Assembly: GCA_934045905.1 (NCBI GenBank)
Contig: OW203762.1
Location: 27,002,345 to 27,066,344, forward strand
Origin: Leuctra nigra
Taxonomy: Eukaryota > Arthropoda > Insecta > Plecoptera > Leuctridae
Direction of reading: 5' to 3'
DNA length: 64,000 nucleotides
Position 1 is the stretch's first letter, and each line of letters begins with the position of its first letter. Positions 26,401 to 36,943 of this stretch are shown one piece after another. A program made the position numbers and the translations under genes. The notes beneath the pieces are model-generated. The model ran no database searches. It had not been told where the DNA came from and worked only from the letters and a program-made list of their open reading frames with translations.

Positions 26401-29400
26401 TCCAAAAGTAGTGACGCACTAATTCTGAAACTTTGTACACTAAATCCCAGTGCCATACACTAATTATATTGAGAATATCAGAATTAGTGCGTTCATGGGG
26501 GGGGCCAAGTTCACGGACCTAGAGAAAGTGCCATAAGAGTACCGTGGTGACGCTCGCTACGCTCGCTCAATTATCATTCAAAGAAGAAAATTTGCTTTCG
26601 AATTGTCACACATGTTAAGACCACGTTCTTTTTTAAAATTAAAATAAATAAGATTGGTTGATTGATTCGTTGGTTGAATACTCTTCGGTTTGTTAAAATT
26701 TTAAAAATTATCTTCCGATTGGTCTAAATTAAATATGTTTTGATTACCAAAGATTCATCAGATTGTACTCATTTTCAGTCAAATTGGGGACTATGGACTT
26801 TAGATAGGACTATGATATTTAGATATTTGGACTATGACTTTAGAGATATTTAACACATTTAATTCTAAATTGATTCCATTGATCTTTATCTGCATACTTG
26901 ATTACTTTAGCATTTGCTTTTTAAGCCATATATGGCTTAAAAATACAATAAAAAAAACTATGACAACGCTCAGTGGAACAGGTTGATGAGCGAACTCCGA
27001 TTCGCGCAAAACATACATATGAAAGTTACGTAAAAACACATGTGTACATGTGTAAAAACACATGTGTTTTTACGTAACTTTCATATGTATGTTTTGCGCG
27101 AATCGGAGTTCGCTCATCAACCTGTTCCACTGAGCGTTGTCATAGTTTTTTTTATTGTATTTTTTTGACACATTATCTAGTGGAGCGGTCGCTTCACGCC
27201 AGCCAAGTCGTACGGCGCGCACACTCTCATATAAAAAAGCTGGAGCACCCACTTTTACTGATGGCTTATTTATTTAAAGGAATTAGTCATTGTTGCTCCG
27301 ATATGTGTTAGAAGTGTGAGAATAATCTAAAAAAGGAAGTTATATCCCCATAAAAAACACTCCGTGTAAAAATACCAGCCAAGTCTCTTCAACTATTAAA
27401 AAATAGAAGAAATCTAAAAATTCAGCACTGAAAAGAAGTGATATCAAAAATTGGTCCAAGTCAAAACTTAATTTTAAAAACCAAAATATATTTGACGCAT
27501 CGTTTTTTAGGGCATTATAGGTATATTATATGTATAGATGTAGGTATATTTTATGTATATTTCACATCTGGCCTATACGTCTAAACTATCTAGGTATATG
27601 CCCGATGCGCCAAGTATATTTTGGTTTTTAAAATTAAGTTTTGACTTGGCCCAATTTTTGAGAGACAATCAAATTTTATTGACTGCTGTCCACAATACAG
27701 GGTTGACCATTGAGATCTAGCTTACTAATCAATATAAAATACATACATTTAATAACTATCGATCTTCTCTTTTCTAATGATGACTTCTTTTCAGTGCTGA
27801 ACTTTTAGATTTCTTCTATTTTTTATAGTTGAAGAGACTTGGTTGGTATTTTTACACGGAGTGTTTTTTTATGGGGATTTAATATATACGAACTATAAAT
27901 TTACAAAAGGTTTATAATTTCACTGAAATAGGTACACATTTTTTGCATCTTTGGATAGCCCTGGAGCCCAAAATTACCTTCCGATATTTTGAGGATCCCG
28001 AAATTATGAAAGAGCAAAACATTTCCTATAAGACTGCCAAGGGAAAATTCGTATCACATTTCGCACTATTGTGCCACTTTTTTGCTAACAGTCCTCACTC
28101 TGGGTGTAAGCACTTACCACCACCTCAATTATCATGTCCTGCTATGATACATCCATTCACAATGTGTAACTATACAGTACTTACGCACTCTATTACTTGT
28201 ATATTAGGTGTCAATGCGCATGGCGTATGAAGATAAGTACTGCGAGGCAGCCGTGCTTCATGAAGACTGGGCGATCACATCCGCCCGCTGTTGCGTCAGA
28301 TCTTGTGGCAGAGCTTATGTACTAGATACAGTGAAGATACGATCAGGCAGCACGAATTATAATTCAGGAGGAACCCAACATGACGTTGAAGAAATTGTTC
28401 TCGCAGAAGGATATCAGTTATATCCTTCTACAGTCGCGAATAACTTGTGCTTGGTGAAGGTAAGACATTTCACTACACTGTATTACATTCAATAATGAGG
28501 TGTTATTAAATGTTGAAAAATAACTTAAACGTATACACTGAACATAATCAATTGATTATATAATTTTTTTTTAATATTATGGTCATGAGTCTTTAGTTGT
28601 AAGGAATGCCTTCCAAATAGGTCCTCTTACTTCATTTATCTTCATCGTTCATTTGTAAACCAAAAAGGAAAGACGTTAGTGGATGGGTTTTCAATGCTAT
28701 ATACAATTTAAACTGTTTTTATAAACTGTATTTTTTGGTGCCACATGACGAACACCAATAGCGAATTTCATTGTAACAAGCGGATCAAAAAATTGCTAGT
28801 ACAACGTTTGCCATGCCGCTCGTTCCTCCTCCTTTAGACATTCGTTGGTGTGCCAGAAAGAACAGTTCAACATTCAAAATAATATTGGAAAATATTTTAT
28901 CTTAACAGAAAATGAAACTCAGTTTTATTGCTAGTACTATTGACGTAGTAATCAAGTTATTATCAAAATAATTAGTTGCTAGTTCAAGACCCATCATAAA
29001 ATGTGAATGAAAAGATAATCGGATTAAACGCATTGTTATTTATGATATAATTTGTCAAATATTTTCATATTCATTATGAGGGTTTAATTTTTTTTAGTAC
29101 AGATACATACACAGACTATATAACATGACTTGTGGGCATTATTGTAGTAAAATATCAGAAATAATATACATTATGGTATTGAATTATATAGCGGAATATT
29201 AAAGTTTTGTGCCCTTGCTAGTAAGAAATGAGTCGTTAATTATTTAAGTCTCCCTGCAAACTCTAATAGTCCCCTTTTATCCCACCTACAGGTGAAGCAA
29301 CCATTTACTTTGGGAAACAACGTGACTCCATTGAGACTTGCAGTCACCGAAGATTACGGCAACAATAAGTACTATGGCAAGATCAGCGGCTGGAGCAACG

Positions 29401-30445
29401 TAATTCAACTGATTTCAGCTACAAATGGCGTCCAACGTGTGGACCAGATTAATAACAAGCGCGTTGTTTTATAGAAAAACGCAGGTCCCAGCAACCCTAT
29501 GAAGACTGTCACATTGCCTGTCATCAGCAACACCGCCTGTCAGCAGAAGTATTCACCGGCCAGTGACATCACTGACAAGGTGGTCTGCGCGGTCACTCCC
29601 GACCAACAAATCTGTCACGTGAGTACAACTTATTGCGCACACTCAAACCAATTAAAATGGTACTTTGCACAAAACGAATTGGCTCCTGGTAAGTTCCTCA
29701 CAATCAATCCTTATTATTATCAATGAAATCAGAGCTCACCTACTAGAGTAAGATAATGCAATCAATCCTTATTATTATCAATGAAATCAGAGCTCACCTA
29801 CTAGAGTAAGATAATGCATATAATGCATTATATGGTGTAAATCAAGATGTATTCTTAATAGGCAATGAAATCAGAATCTAAGTGGGAAGAGTTACCAATC
29901 GCAATACTAATTAAATTGGCAACATTACTTGGAGAGTTATAATCCTAGACAGTATCCTAAATATCACCTTCGTCTTGAACCTATAAGAGTGCAAGATGTT
30001 GGTATGGTAGACACCTGGGTATTAAAATATCTTTGTATTGTACAGGGGGTGGCTGGAGGCCAATTCTTGACTTTTTACGTTTTGAAACCGTTTACGTTTT
30101 CATTGTATGTACGTAAAAAGGTTGCCAACTGGGTCTTTTCAAATTGTATACAAAGTTACAAAATATTTGTATTGTACAGGGAGTGGCTGGGGGCCCGCTG
30201 GTGGTTGACGGCCTACTGGCTGGTGTCGTCACCACTGTATTTGTATTGTACAGGGAGTGGCTGGGGGCCCGCTGGTGGTTGACGGCCTACTGGCTGGTGT
30301 CGTCACGACTGGCAATGGCTGCGACAACAAGCCCGGTGTCTACACGCGAGTCAGTGAATACAGCACCTGGATTCGTCAGTACATCGGTTATGATGATGAA
30401 GTTGATAATGAAGCTGTACTCGTCGACGACAGGATATTACCATAA
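20403..30445 (+). CDS. Serine protease homologue 2, catalytically dead S1 family (283 aa)
   Basis: Six exons, 20403-20475, 20955-21037, 28208-28459, 29292-29399, 29475-29618 and 30254-30445, give 283 residues in unbroken frame. The signal peptide is [20 protein letters not shown]. Exon sizes 3-5 (252, 108, 144 nt) equal those of the gene at 12093-17220, and the proteins are nearly identical over the S1 fold. The same replacements are present: TSARCC for [13 protein letters not shown] for the Asp102 strand, GVAGGPL for GDSGGPL. The first acceptor is placed after ATTTTAG because the next AG would create a stop at the junction. The C-terminal tail differs from copy 1. Intron 2 is 7.2 kb, against 1.2 kb in the sister gene, because of nested transposons (Helitron-like element, foldback, SINEs) plus a long palindrome. 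Secreted and non-catalytic by inference; partner unknown. Confidence 0.9.
22138..22790. repeat. ~155-bp tandem units, left foldback arm
   Basis: Four full units and one partial, starting near 22138, 22292, 22449, 22605 and 22757. Each contains TTAGTGTATGGCACTGGGAT and ends in a G/C homopolymer run. The right arm mirrors them. Confidence 0.85.
22794..22941. repeat. 30-bp tandem repeat, left foldback arm, 5 units
   Basis: Units contain GATCCGGCACCTCCACAT followed by a short variable CTCCTGGAG or GTCCTGGAG piece. The frame is open in several phases only because the unit length is divisible by three. Confidence 0.9.
23034..23335 (-). mobile_element. tRNA-derived SINE, left foldback arm
   Basis: Read on the minus strand it has an A-box-like TGGCTATGAGTGG, a perfect B box GGTTCGATTCC and a 3' end GACGTTAAGCCCCAGAC followed by an A-rich tail. 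AATGTTTTTT flanks it on both sides. The equivalent SINE is at the same place in the right arm, so it entered before the arms were duplicated or homogenised. Confidence 0.85.
23462..23834. mobile_element. Small inverted-repeat element inside the left foldback arm
   Basis: A 373-bp insertion with arms of ~110-120 bp beginning GTTGGTACAAAACTACGCTG and flanked by TA at 23460-23461 and 23835-23836. The right foldback arm keeps the uninterrupted site (CAAGTACAG in inverse), which proves the insertion. TA duplication suggests a Tc1/mariner-type mechanism. The interior is an array of ACTGGTCAAGTAGTTGATTC units. Confidence 0.8.
24566..24826 (+). mobile_element. SINE inserted in the right foldback arm only
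   Basis: Same SINE family, 5'-truncated just before the B box. It is flanked by ATTATGGGCGAC at 24554-24565 and 24827-24838. The left arm has the uninterrupted site around 24180-24190, so this insertion is younger than the arms. Confidence 0.88.
25294..25594 (+). mobile_element. tRNA-derived SINE, right foldback arm
   Basis: Mirror of the SINE at 23034-23335, flanked by AAAAAACATT (25284-25293 and 25595-25604). The B box GGTTCGATTCC lies near 25349. The tail is A-rich with interspersed C. Confidence 0.85.
25688..25845. repeat. 30-bp tandem repeat, right foldback arm
   Basis: Inverse of the five-unit array at 22794-22941; units read ATGTGGAGGTGCCGGATCAA. Confidence 0.9.
26939..27164. repeat. 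Perfect 226-bp palindrome
   Basis: Arms 26939-27045 and 27058-27164 are about 107 nt each and appear fully complementary, with a 12-nt loop. The arms contain a variant of the Helitron-like terminus (ACAACGCTCAGTGGAACAGG, TTGATGAGCGA). It lies in intron 2 of protease homologue 2 and would form a long hairpin in the pre-mRNA. Confidence 0.85.
27342..27886. mobile_element. Inverted-repeat MITE-like element
   Basis: The left part (TATCCCCATAAAAAACACTC, then CCAAGTCTCTTCAACTAT, then GACTTGGACC in inverse) is mirrored by the right part, which carries an extra ~100 bp near 27665-27775. Arms are ~170 bp. The target duplication is not clear. Confidence 0.6.
29640..29895. repeat. Family-B repeat with a 58-bp internal tandem duplication
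   Basis: In intron 5 of protease homologue 2. The block ATCAATCCTTATTATTATCA...TAAGATAATGCA occurs twice, starting at 29703 and 29761. The sister gene lacks it. Confidence 0.7.
30180..30238 (+). pseudogene. Tandem copy of the exon 6 start, protease homologue 2
   Basis: A 74-bp unit containing the splice acceptor TATTGTACAG and the first ~57 nt of exon 6 occurs twice, with exon starts at 30180 and 30254. The upstream copy would run out of frame or skip into the next acceptor. A weaker third trace of the acceptor lies at ~30035-30065. Confidence 0.8.
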
Positions 30446-31657
30446 CCTTGAATCGCGGTGAATGTCATTGGTTTGGAAAAGCACTTTTTCAATTTACCTT
30501 TATATTCTACATCTTATTAAAAATATCATTGGATTTGGGACGTCAGCCTTAGTAGAAGATGTCCAAGATAAGTAGTGGAACATACCACATGACCTGACAT
30601 TGTGTTACATATTGGAATTGATCAAATGAAATAAAACATTTTGAAGACTGGCTTTCACGCTTCCTAATCGTCCAACTTATATCAACCTCTTCCCAACTGC
30701 AACCAAGATATCCCCTTTGATTGAGCGAGCCACTCCTTTGGCTTTGTTGGCACCGACCCAAGGATTGAATGGAAAAACCTGCAGAGCTTGCATTTGCACG
30801 CTTCCCGCAATACAGAGATGTAAGTTGTTTTGACTAACCTCCTGCATTAGAGATCAATTCGAGCGTCAATGAGCCAGATGATCTCTATACTGGAGGCTAA
30901 GCAACACAAGTGTTCTATTCAATTGGGTTGCTTCGAGTCTGGACTGCAAAGTAATGAACGTATTGTACCTAATATTTTCTTCGACTAGTAGGTAGGTTAG
31001 CCTGTTAGGTATGTTTAACTATTGCATTCCATATTGCTGAAACAACTACTAAAGCGTTGATAATGAAAAATAGAACGAATGGTTAAAATAGTAAAATATA
31101 AGTATAATTTCTTCATTATGAATGTTTTATACACTAGGAAAACGCTCTGTGTAACGTGTTGATAAGCGAGCACCGATAAGTGCAACACCTCTTACCGAAA
31201 TTCCGTAAATAAAGAAAATTTATCTAAATGGTCGATCACACAACTTTTAATTAATAAAATAAACTTTGAATATAGAGAACATTGTTTGTTCTGATTCATT
31301 ATATGAATAAGCATACGGCACGGAATTCGCAGGACCAATTTTAGGTAAAGAACTAGAATAATACTAAAATAGAAGTTCGTGGCTGTGATTGTACCAGAAT
31401 TGATAGAACTTGATTACATCATTCGAAAAGTGTGCAACGCATAATCGAGAATATGAACATCGGGCCTTCTACCTCTGAGGCACAGAGTTGATCCATTTTA
31501 TTTTCATTCCACTTGTCAAGGTCAACAATGCATGATGTTTACTTGGACATGATATTGACTAATGAGATCTGCGTTCCAGTCTCTAATCTCGTGTCAAGGG
31601 TCACCGAAGTCAAGTGAACAAATGAAAATCCGCACTTCACCGACGATCAGTTACTTC
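30446..31657. other. Intergenic between protease homologues 2 and 3
   Basis: Candidate polyadenylation signal AATAAA at 30630-30635. A Helitron-like terminus (CTAGGAAAACGCTCTGTGTA) starts at 31134 and decays within ~100 bp. No gene is seen. Confidence 0.5.
31134..31200 (-). repeat. Helitron-like terminal fragment H2
   Basis: Matches the CTAG end of H1/H3, including TTGATAAGCGAGCACCG. The rest of the element is not recognisable. Confidence 0.6.
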
Positions 31658-34600
31658 ATGATGAAGACTGTGTTGGCTGTGTGTTGTGTCCTCGTCATCT
31701 CAGTGGCATGCGGTCAAGAGGAGATCCATGGGGAAGACCCAGACCCACCGAGATATTGTAAGTGGAAGATTCATCATAGCTAGTGGTCCACGCCGGTCAA
31801 GTCGTATGGCGCGCAAACTCTCACATAACAAACAGTTAAAATGTCTAACTCGAATTCATAGTGTGCACGTGATGTCATCTCATTGTTGCCTGCCACCATC
31901 TTGATGGCACGCAGAATAGCTGTGATTCCCTGCTTTTTTGACGATATATAGCTAATTGTATAGTTATATTTAAATTATAGTAGTTATTGGTTTATATTTA
32001 AAAGCTCCGGAGATAATATCTTTAGTATCTTAATATCTTTAGTATTCTTTACGAAAGGATATAAATCTGTCCCAACAACGTGCCAACAAAATGTCCGTCC
32101 TCAGGTGGAAAATTCAATAATTTTGCATTGCTGATATAAAACAAAATAAGTTCGTGCAAGCTATGAATATAAAATGGCTGCAATGAGCAACCAAACACAC
32201 TTATTAATCTATTCGAGAAAACAAGGAACAAGACTGTACTTTGGTGATTATAACTGTGTAAGGGGCATATAAAAAATGTATTTATACAAATCTGCATTAG
32301 TTGTTTGTTTTGACTATTTTATAAGTAAATTTAAATTTCCCTCTCTCTACTTCCTTTTCACTGCACCTGAAATCACGAACTGTCGAAATAAAAGCCATCT
32401 GGCCAGAAAAGGCCCCATCATACGCGAATAGAAAATCTCACATTGTTGCGAACTATTGACTTTGGAGCTTTGCACAAAGATGTCTAGACAAACTAGACTG
32501 AACCCACGGGAATATTTATTTCATAATATTATTTCCTGAGAATTTGTCAATATCGACCTCTTATCGACGCCTTTTGTCGAGTAAAACAATCTTGTTGAAC
32601 GCAATAAACTCTTTCCTGGAATTAAAAAAAAAATCGGGGTTGTGGGCCCACACTTGGTACAAATGTGTTTCGTAACAATACAGCATCCCATGGACAACTT
32701 TTAATTCGACCACTAACATCAAGATAATATGAAATGTTCACTGCTACAGGCGTGCAGGCGTTTGCTAAATAAAGTTAACACAACCTATATTGAACACATA
32801 TTTGACGATAATCAAACATTGATTTAGTTCTAGAACATGATGGTGGAGCTCTTGAGGAAGGACGACAAAACTCATTAATTAATGACCGTCCTTACATGGC
32901 AAGTACCTTCATGATGACAAATCCACATCTCAACGACCGAGTGAATTCTCAATCTAAACCATCTCTTACAGATGTCGATGCGGATGAGGGCTCACTGGTG
33001 GAACAAATGGATACATTGCGATGCTGCAGTGATTGGCGAACGCTGGGCAATGACCTCGGCGAGATGCTGTGTCAAGAACTGCGGCACGCCCTTCGACTCC
33101 CCCAGATTCTGTCTCAGGTCAGGTACAGACAGGATGGATTCAGACACTCCGGAGCACAAAGTGGACAGAGTCATCGTCATGGATGGGTACAAAGTCGACG
33201 GCATGGAGAACAACATGTGTTTGATCAAAGTAAATATAATAATCGTTGATGAAATTCATGGAAGACCTTGTTCACTGCTTTTCTTTCAGAGTGTACATCA
33301 GTAAATAGGGGTGTAAACTATAAATTAATTTTCAGGTGAAACCAAGTGACCGATCTTGCTAGAAATCATTAGGTAGTTGAACAGGGTAGCAATTAATCTT
33401 TTTATGAAAAAAATATCAGTGGCCCTATTCTAGAACTTTTAAATTCCCAATTATGCTGGAATTCGATTCACGCCCATATCTATATACTTAGATTAACATT
33501 GCATGGAATAGAATTCCAGCCGAATTGGGAATTTAAATGTTCTAGAATCGGGCCCCTTGGTCGGTTATTTATTTGATATGTAAATGCCAAAAGATGCAGA
33601 GATTGGAGTCATAGTTTCAAATGAAAACGCTCGCCCCTATCATTTAACTGTGTCCAAGCATGACGAAAAATATCACCATTTCTTCTTTTTGGATCAGCTT
33701 TAATTGTTGAAGATAGGTAATAATATTAATAATAATGTAATTTATTGAGCACATAAAATAGGTACACAATTGGTCTGTATTCAACAATCGAGTCGTTGAT
33801 CTTCCATACATCCATCTCTTCTCTTCAGCTGCTTCACCTCTTCACCGTTTACCTATTTCTTCTTAAGTTATTCATAAAAGTCATTATACATATAGTTGTG
33901 CTTCAATGTCAGTGGTAATATTGGAAGAACATCCAAGCATTTGCTTTTTTTAGCTGAGGGAAAACCACTGAAAAAACATTCTCAGCAGGATGTGTGTGAT
34001 CTTTATTGTTGTCTTCCAATGCACATTACTTCTTGTTCTTGAAGTCTTGTTCTTGAATTAGCGTGAGTTTGTTCTTGACTAGTGTCTTGAATGGTATTAA
34101 ACTTAATGTCTGCTCTTCCCTAGTTGTTGCATTATACGCTACCGAGGCTGAATATGAAAAACAATTCTTAAATTTTGTACCTCGATGAGTGCCAAAGTCG
34201 AGCTTTTCTTTGGACCGCGTATCTCTTCCGTGAATATCTTGTCTTCTTCTTAACTTATCATTCAAATATTTAGGTTCTCCTGTTAGCAGTATCTTGTGCG
34301 TTGCGCATGTCAAGTGAAGATTCCTTCTTGCTTCCATCTTCAACCAATGAAGTTTCTGAATGTAGGGACTTATATGGTGTCTTCTCTTAATATTGAATAT
34401 AAACCTGGCACAAGAATTCTGGACTTTCTGAACACGTCCTATATCTTTCTTCCTACATGTTTGTGTGTTATTAATTAGTTACAAATTTGATTCAAGATAA
34501 TGCTAAATATCTAAATTAGGAAAACGCTCTACGTTTCGCGTATGATGAAGGCAATTTTCTTGCCTGCAGATAAGATTCTGTGCATTACTGATCTATAGGA

Positions 34601-36943
34601 GTGAAAATAAATTCAATTCTACTAATTTGGATGTTATTAAATGTGCTCTTCATTGACTTCATCAATAACGAGGAATAAATAGTCAATCATGATTTCGTAA
34701 TTTATTTTATGTATATGTTGTAGTTCCAAGCTAACTTGAACTTTGGACGCAACCTGAAAGCTCTGGTGTTGGCTGAGCTTGATGATTATACTGGTGGAGC
34801 TTTCGGGAGGATCACCGGATGGAGCAGGGTGAGTTCAGCTGCTGACAAACAACTACTTGTCTTTACAAGATTTCTAACATTGAAGCAATATTAATTTGAT
34901 TTTGATATCGTACTAATTTTATAAAACATTTATTTTCTATGTCCGACACCGAAATGACCAGATTCTGGATCAAACTTTTCTAATTTAGTAGCGTTATTTA
35001 GACTTGAGCCCACTCAAAAACCTTCAAAATAAGAATGAAAAACTGTCAACACCTACAACTAGTTGAATTACAACGGGGCCTTCCTCCGCTGGATATACAA
35101 ACTCTAAGCTTGTGCAAGTCCACGCATCCACCTCAATAAACCTAGACAAAGTAAACATAAACCATGGTGCATTCGTGACCTCAGGTATATAATGTCTATA
35201 AGAGCAAGAGGTAACTCTCTCGACGTACACTCCGAAAGCAAAGGTTCGATTCCCGCGGCCATCCCAGACTGTGAATTTTCCACATCCACGGCGACGTGTG
35301 GCAATTGCTGGGACATACCCATACGTCATCGTCATCGATAAACACAATCTCGTCCCAGTTCCCTCCCAGTGTAATCTGTGTCGTGTGTTGTTCAGAATGA
35401 CGGCAAGAGCGTGAACCCTATGATGACGTCAACTCTGCCACTGATCAGCAACGCGCGCTGCAAGGAGCTCTGGGGGAACGCCAACGCCATCACAGACAAC
35501 ATGGCTTGTGTCGTCACAGCTCAGCAGAATATGTGTCACGTGAGTGGTTCATTCAAAAATCACGGTCTTCTTGATATATCCACAAATTTGAAAGAAAAGT
35601 TAATTTCTAGAAGGCCGTTTCACCATGGCAACCCAATTGTACATTTAAAGCCCGATTTACACGATACAATTTCTTGAACAACTTCTGTGTCACATTCCTA
35701 TTTTTCATACAATTTTGTATTTACACGATGCAACTTCTTGTCACAGGACTTGAACTCAACTTTTATATCATTTAGAATATGTTCTAATTTCCATCAAGAA
35801 GTGTGACACAGAAGTTTATCAAGAAGTTGCTCCCCGTGTAAATTGGGCTTATAACTGTACTTTTTATAAAGAAAATCGTCAAAATATTGCAGTAACTCCT
35901 TTCAGCTCAAATCATCCAGGAACGTGTACATTTAGAACTGTTAGAATAACGATATAGCAGTTTTTCAAAGAAATCTAAGTGTGGGAAAGCAGAACACACT
36001 TTTTAAAATATCAGCGTGTCTTTTTCTGTAGGTATGGTCGCAATGTTAAATTAAAAGAAAATCTGTTACTTTGAAGTTATCACGAAAATTAGTTCAGCTT
36101 GCCCAATTTTTCTTGGCATATTATGGTGCAGAATAAAATTTTCTATATGTAGAATTTGAACGATTTCTTAGGTAAGGGGAAATACGATGGTCCCTCCTTA
36201 AGAACATTTCGATGAGAATTATTCAAAGAAGAAAAAACACTCAATGGACAACGGTCAATTATCTATGCTTACAAATATAATCAGGGGAATACCAAGGTTT
36301 CTGGATCATTGACTTTAGAGATAACTATGGGAAGCTTAAATATATTATGAATTTTAATACTGATATTTATTAGTCATAAACGTCGTTCCGAGATAACGAC
36401 GAAAAATGCTGTGATTTCATTGAAGGTGGGTTCGATGGAATAACAAAGTGAATTCGTCATATCAAAATGTGGGAGATGAAATGAAATTACAATTAGTTTT
36501 ACAAACTTTCTAATGAAAAACATGTCATGTTATATCAAACACATGTTGTTCTTTTTCATGGTTCATATTATGGTCTCCTCTTTGCCTTGGTACTAAAAAT
36601 ACCAAAAGCACAACTAACTGCGGAAGATTTATCCATTTTGCTGATCAATTATCATTGGAATCTCCTAGGCTAATAACTCTGCTTGCAACATAATTGCAGG
36701 ACACGGTCCTATGGCTCCTAACTCCTATGGCTCCACTAACTCTAACAACTATTACAGGGCAACGCTGGTAGTCCCATGGTGATTGACGGCAAACTAGCAG
36801 GCATCGCAACTAGCGGCCATGGCTGTGGGAACAAACCAGGAGTATTCACCAAGGTAGCGAACTACAGGGACTGGATTCTGAAGCACATCGGTGGAGGTGA
36901 GATTCAGGGAGAGATTGACATACGTGGTAATTTCACAAGATAA
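31658..36943 (+). CDS. Serine protease homologue 3, catalytically dead S1 family (287 aa)
   Basis: Six exons, 31658-31757, 32828-32898, 32972-33229, 34724-34828, 35396-35539 and 36758-36943, give 287 residues. Two ATGs in tandem (31658, 31661) precede a signal peptide ending near VACG. Exon phases equal those of the other two homologues. The S1 landmarks are WAMTSARCC (His57 to Arg), NNMCLIK (Asp102 to Asn) and GNAGSPMVIDGKLAGIAT (Ser195 to Ala, Asp194 to Asn, Gly197 to Ser), so it is inactive by the same three substitutions. Intron 2 has a GC donor (ATG|GCAAGT), a rarer but normal splice class. The exon 2 acceptor is set after GATTTAG because the later AG makes a stop. It lies downstream of homologue 2 on the same strand and is clearly older. 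Introns hold a LINE remnant, a SINE-like piece and MITEs. Polyadenylation signal at 37095-37100. Confidence 0.9.
33420..33556. mobile_element. MITE with GGGCCC-type TIRs
   Basis: About 137 bp. Both ends run GGSCCnATTCTAGAAC and continue as an imperfect inverted repeat for ~45 bp (AAATTCCCAATT, GCTGGAATTC). It lies in intron 3 of protease homologue 3; target duplication unclear. Confidence 0.7.
33715..34455 (-). mobile_element. LINE 3' remnant (RT C-terminal region)
   Basis: On the minus strand a frame reads VQKVQNSCARFIFNIKRRHH, then ISPYIQKLHWLKMEARRNLH, and later FSYSASVAYNATTREEQTLS. These are the conserved 'QN-CAR', 'LHWL' and C-terminal 'F-Y-A---WN' regions of Jockey/CR1-type reverse transcriptase ORFs. 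Its 3' side (left) ends in an AT-rich tail near 33720. It lies antisense in an intron of protease homologue 3. Confidence 0.75.
35190..35350 (+). mobile_element. Degenerate tRNA-derived SINE-like fragment
   Basis: Has a perfect B box GGTTCGATTCC near 35245 followed by CGCGGCCATCCCAGACTG, the body start shared with the SINEs in the foldback. The rest differs. Intron 4 of protease homologue 3. Confidence 0.55.
35649..35849. mobile_element. MITE with AAGCCC-type TIRs
   Basis: About 200 bp. The ends AAGCCCGATTTACACGATAC and its inverse extend ~45 bp and include TTCTGTGTCACA/TGTGACACAGAA. Intron 5 of protease homologue 3. Confidence 0.75.

Larger units (their letters stand above)
22116..26520. 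mobile_element. Foldback transposon, 4.4 kb, 9-bp target duplication
   Basis: The outer ends are exact inverses (AGGTCCGTGAACTTGG and CCAAGTTCACGGACCT) and the 9-mer AGAGAAAGT flanks both sides, at 22107-22115 and 26521-26529. The arms run 22116-24342 and 24401-26520, almost identical over most of their length, around a 58-bp loop. From outside in, each arm holds about four ~155-bp units with G or C runs, five 30-bp units, an old shared SINE, then unique sequence. The left arm alone has a 373-bp TA-flanked insertion; the right arm alone has a SINE. Long inverted arms built of tandem repeats with a 9-bp duplication are the hallmarks of Foldback elements of Drosophila. There is no transposase, so it is non-autonomous. 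Confidence 0.9.
21153..26570 (-). mobile_element. Helitron-like element H1, split by a foldback insertion
   Basis: About 1.0 kb of element sequence, 21153-22115 and 26530-26570, is interrupted by the foldback at 22116-26520. It closely matches the unbroken copy at 38061-39066. One end reads CTAGGAAAACGCTCAGTGTA, contains a CGCTC/GAGCG hairpin and on the opposite strand ends in CTAG. The other end reads GCTCGCTACGCTCGCTCAA. The GAGCGAGC word near the first end is the inverse of GCTCGCTC at the other. CTAG end, end hairpin and subterminal inverted repeats suit a non-autonomous Helitron/Helentron type, but no Rep/helicase is present, so the class is inferred. Confidence 0.65.

Noticed and set aside
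29700..29816. Possible CRISPR-like direct repeats
   Set aside because: Just two tandem copies of a family-B repeat block without spacers, in an animal genome.
32992..33228. Minus-strand ORF opposite exon 3 of protease homologue 3
   Set aside because: Antisense shadow of a well supported exon.
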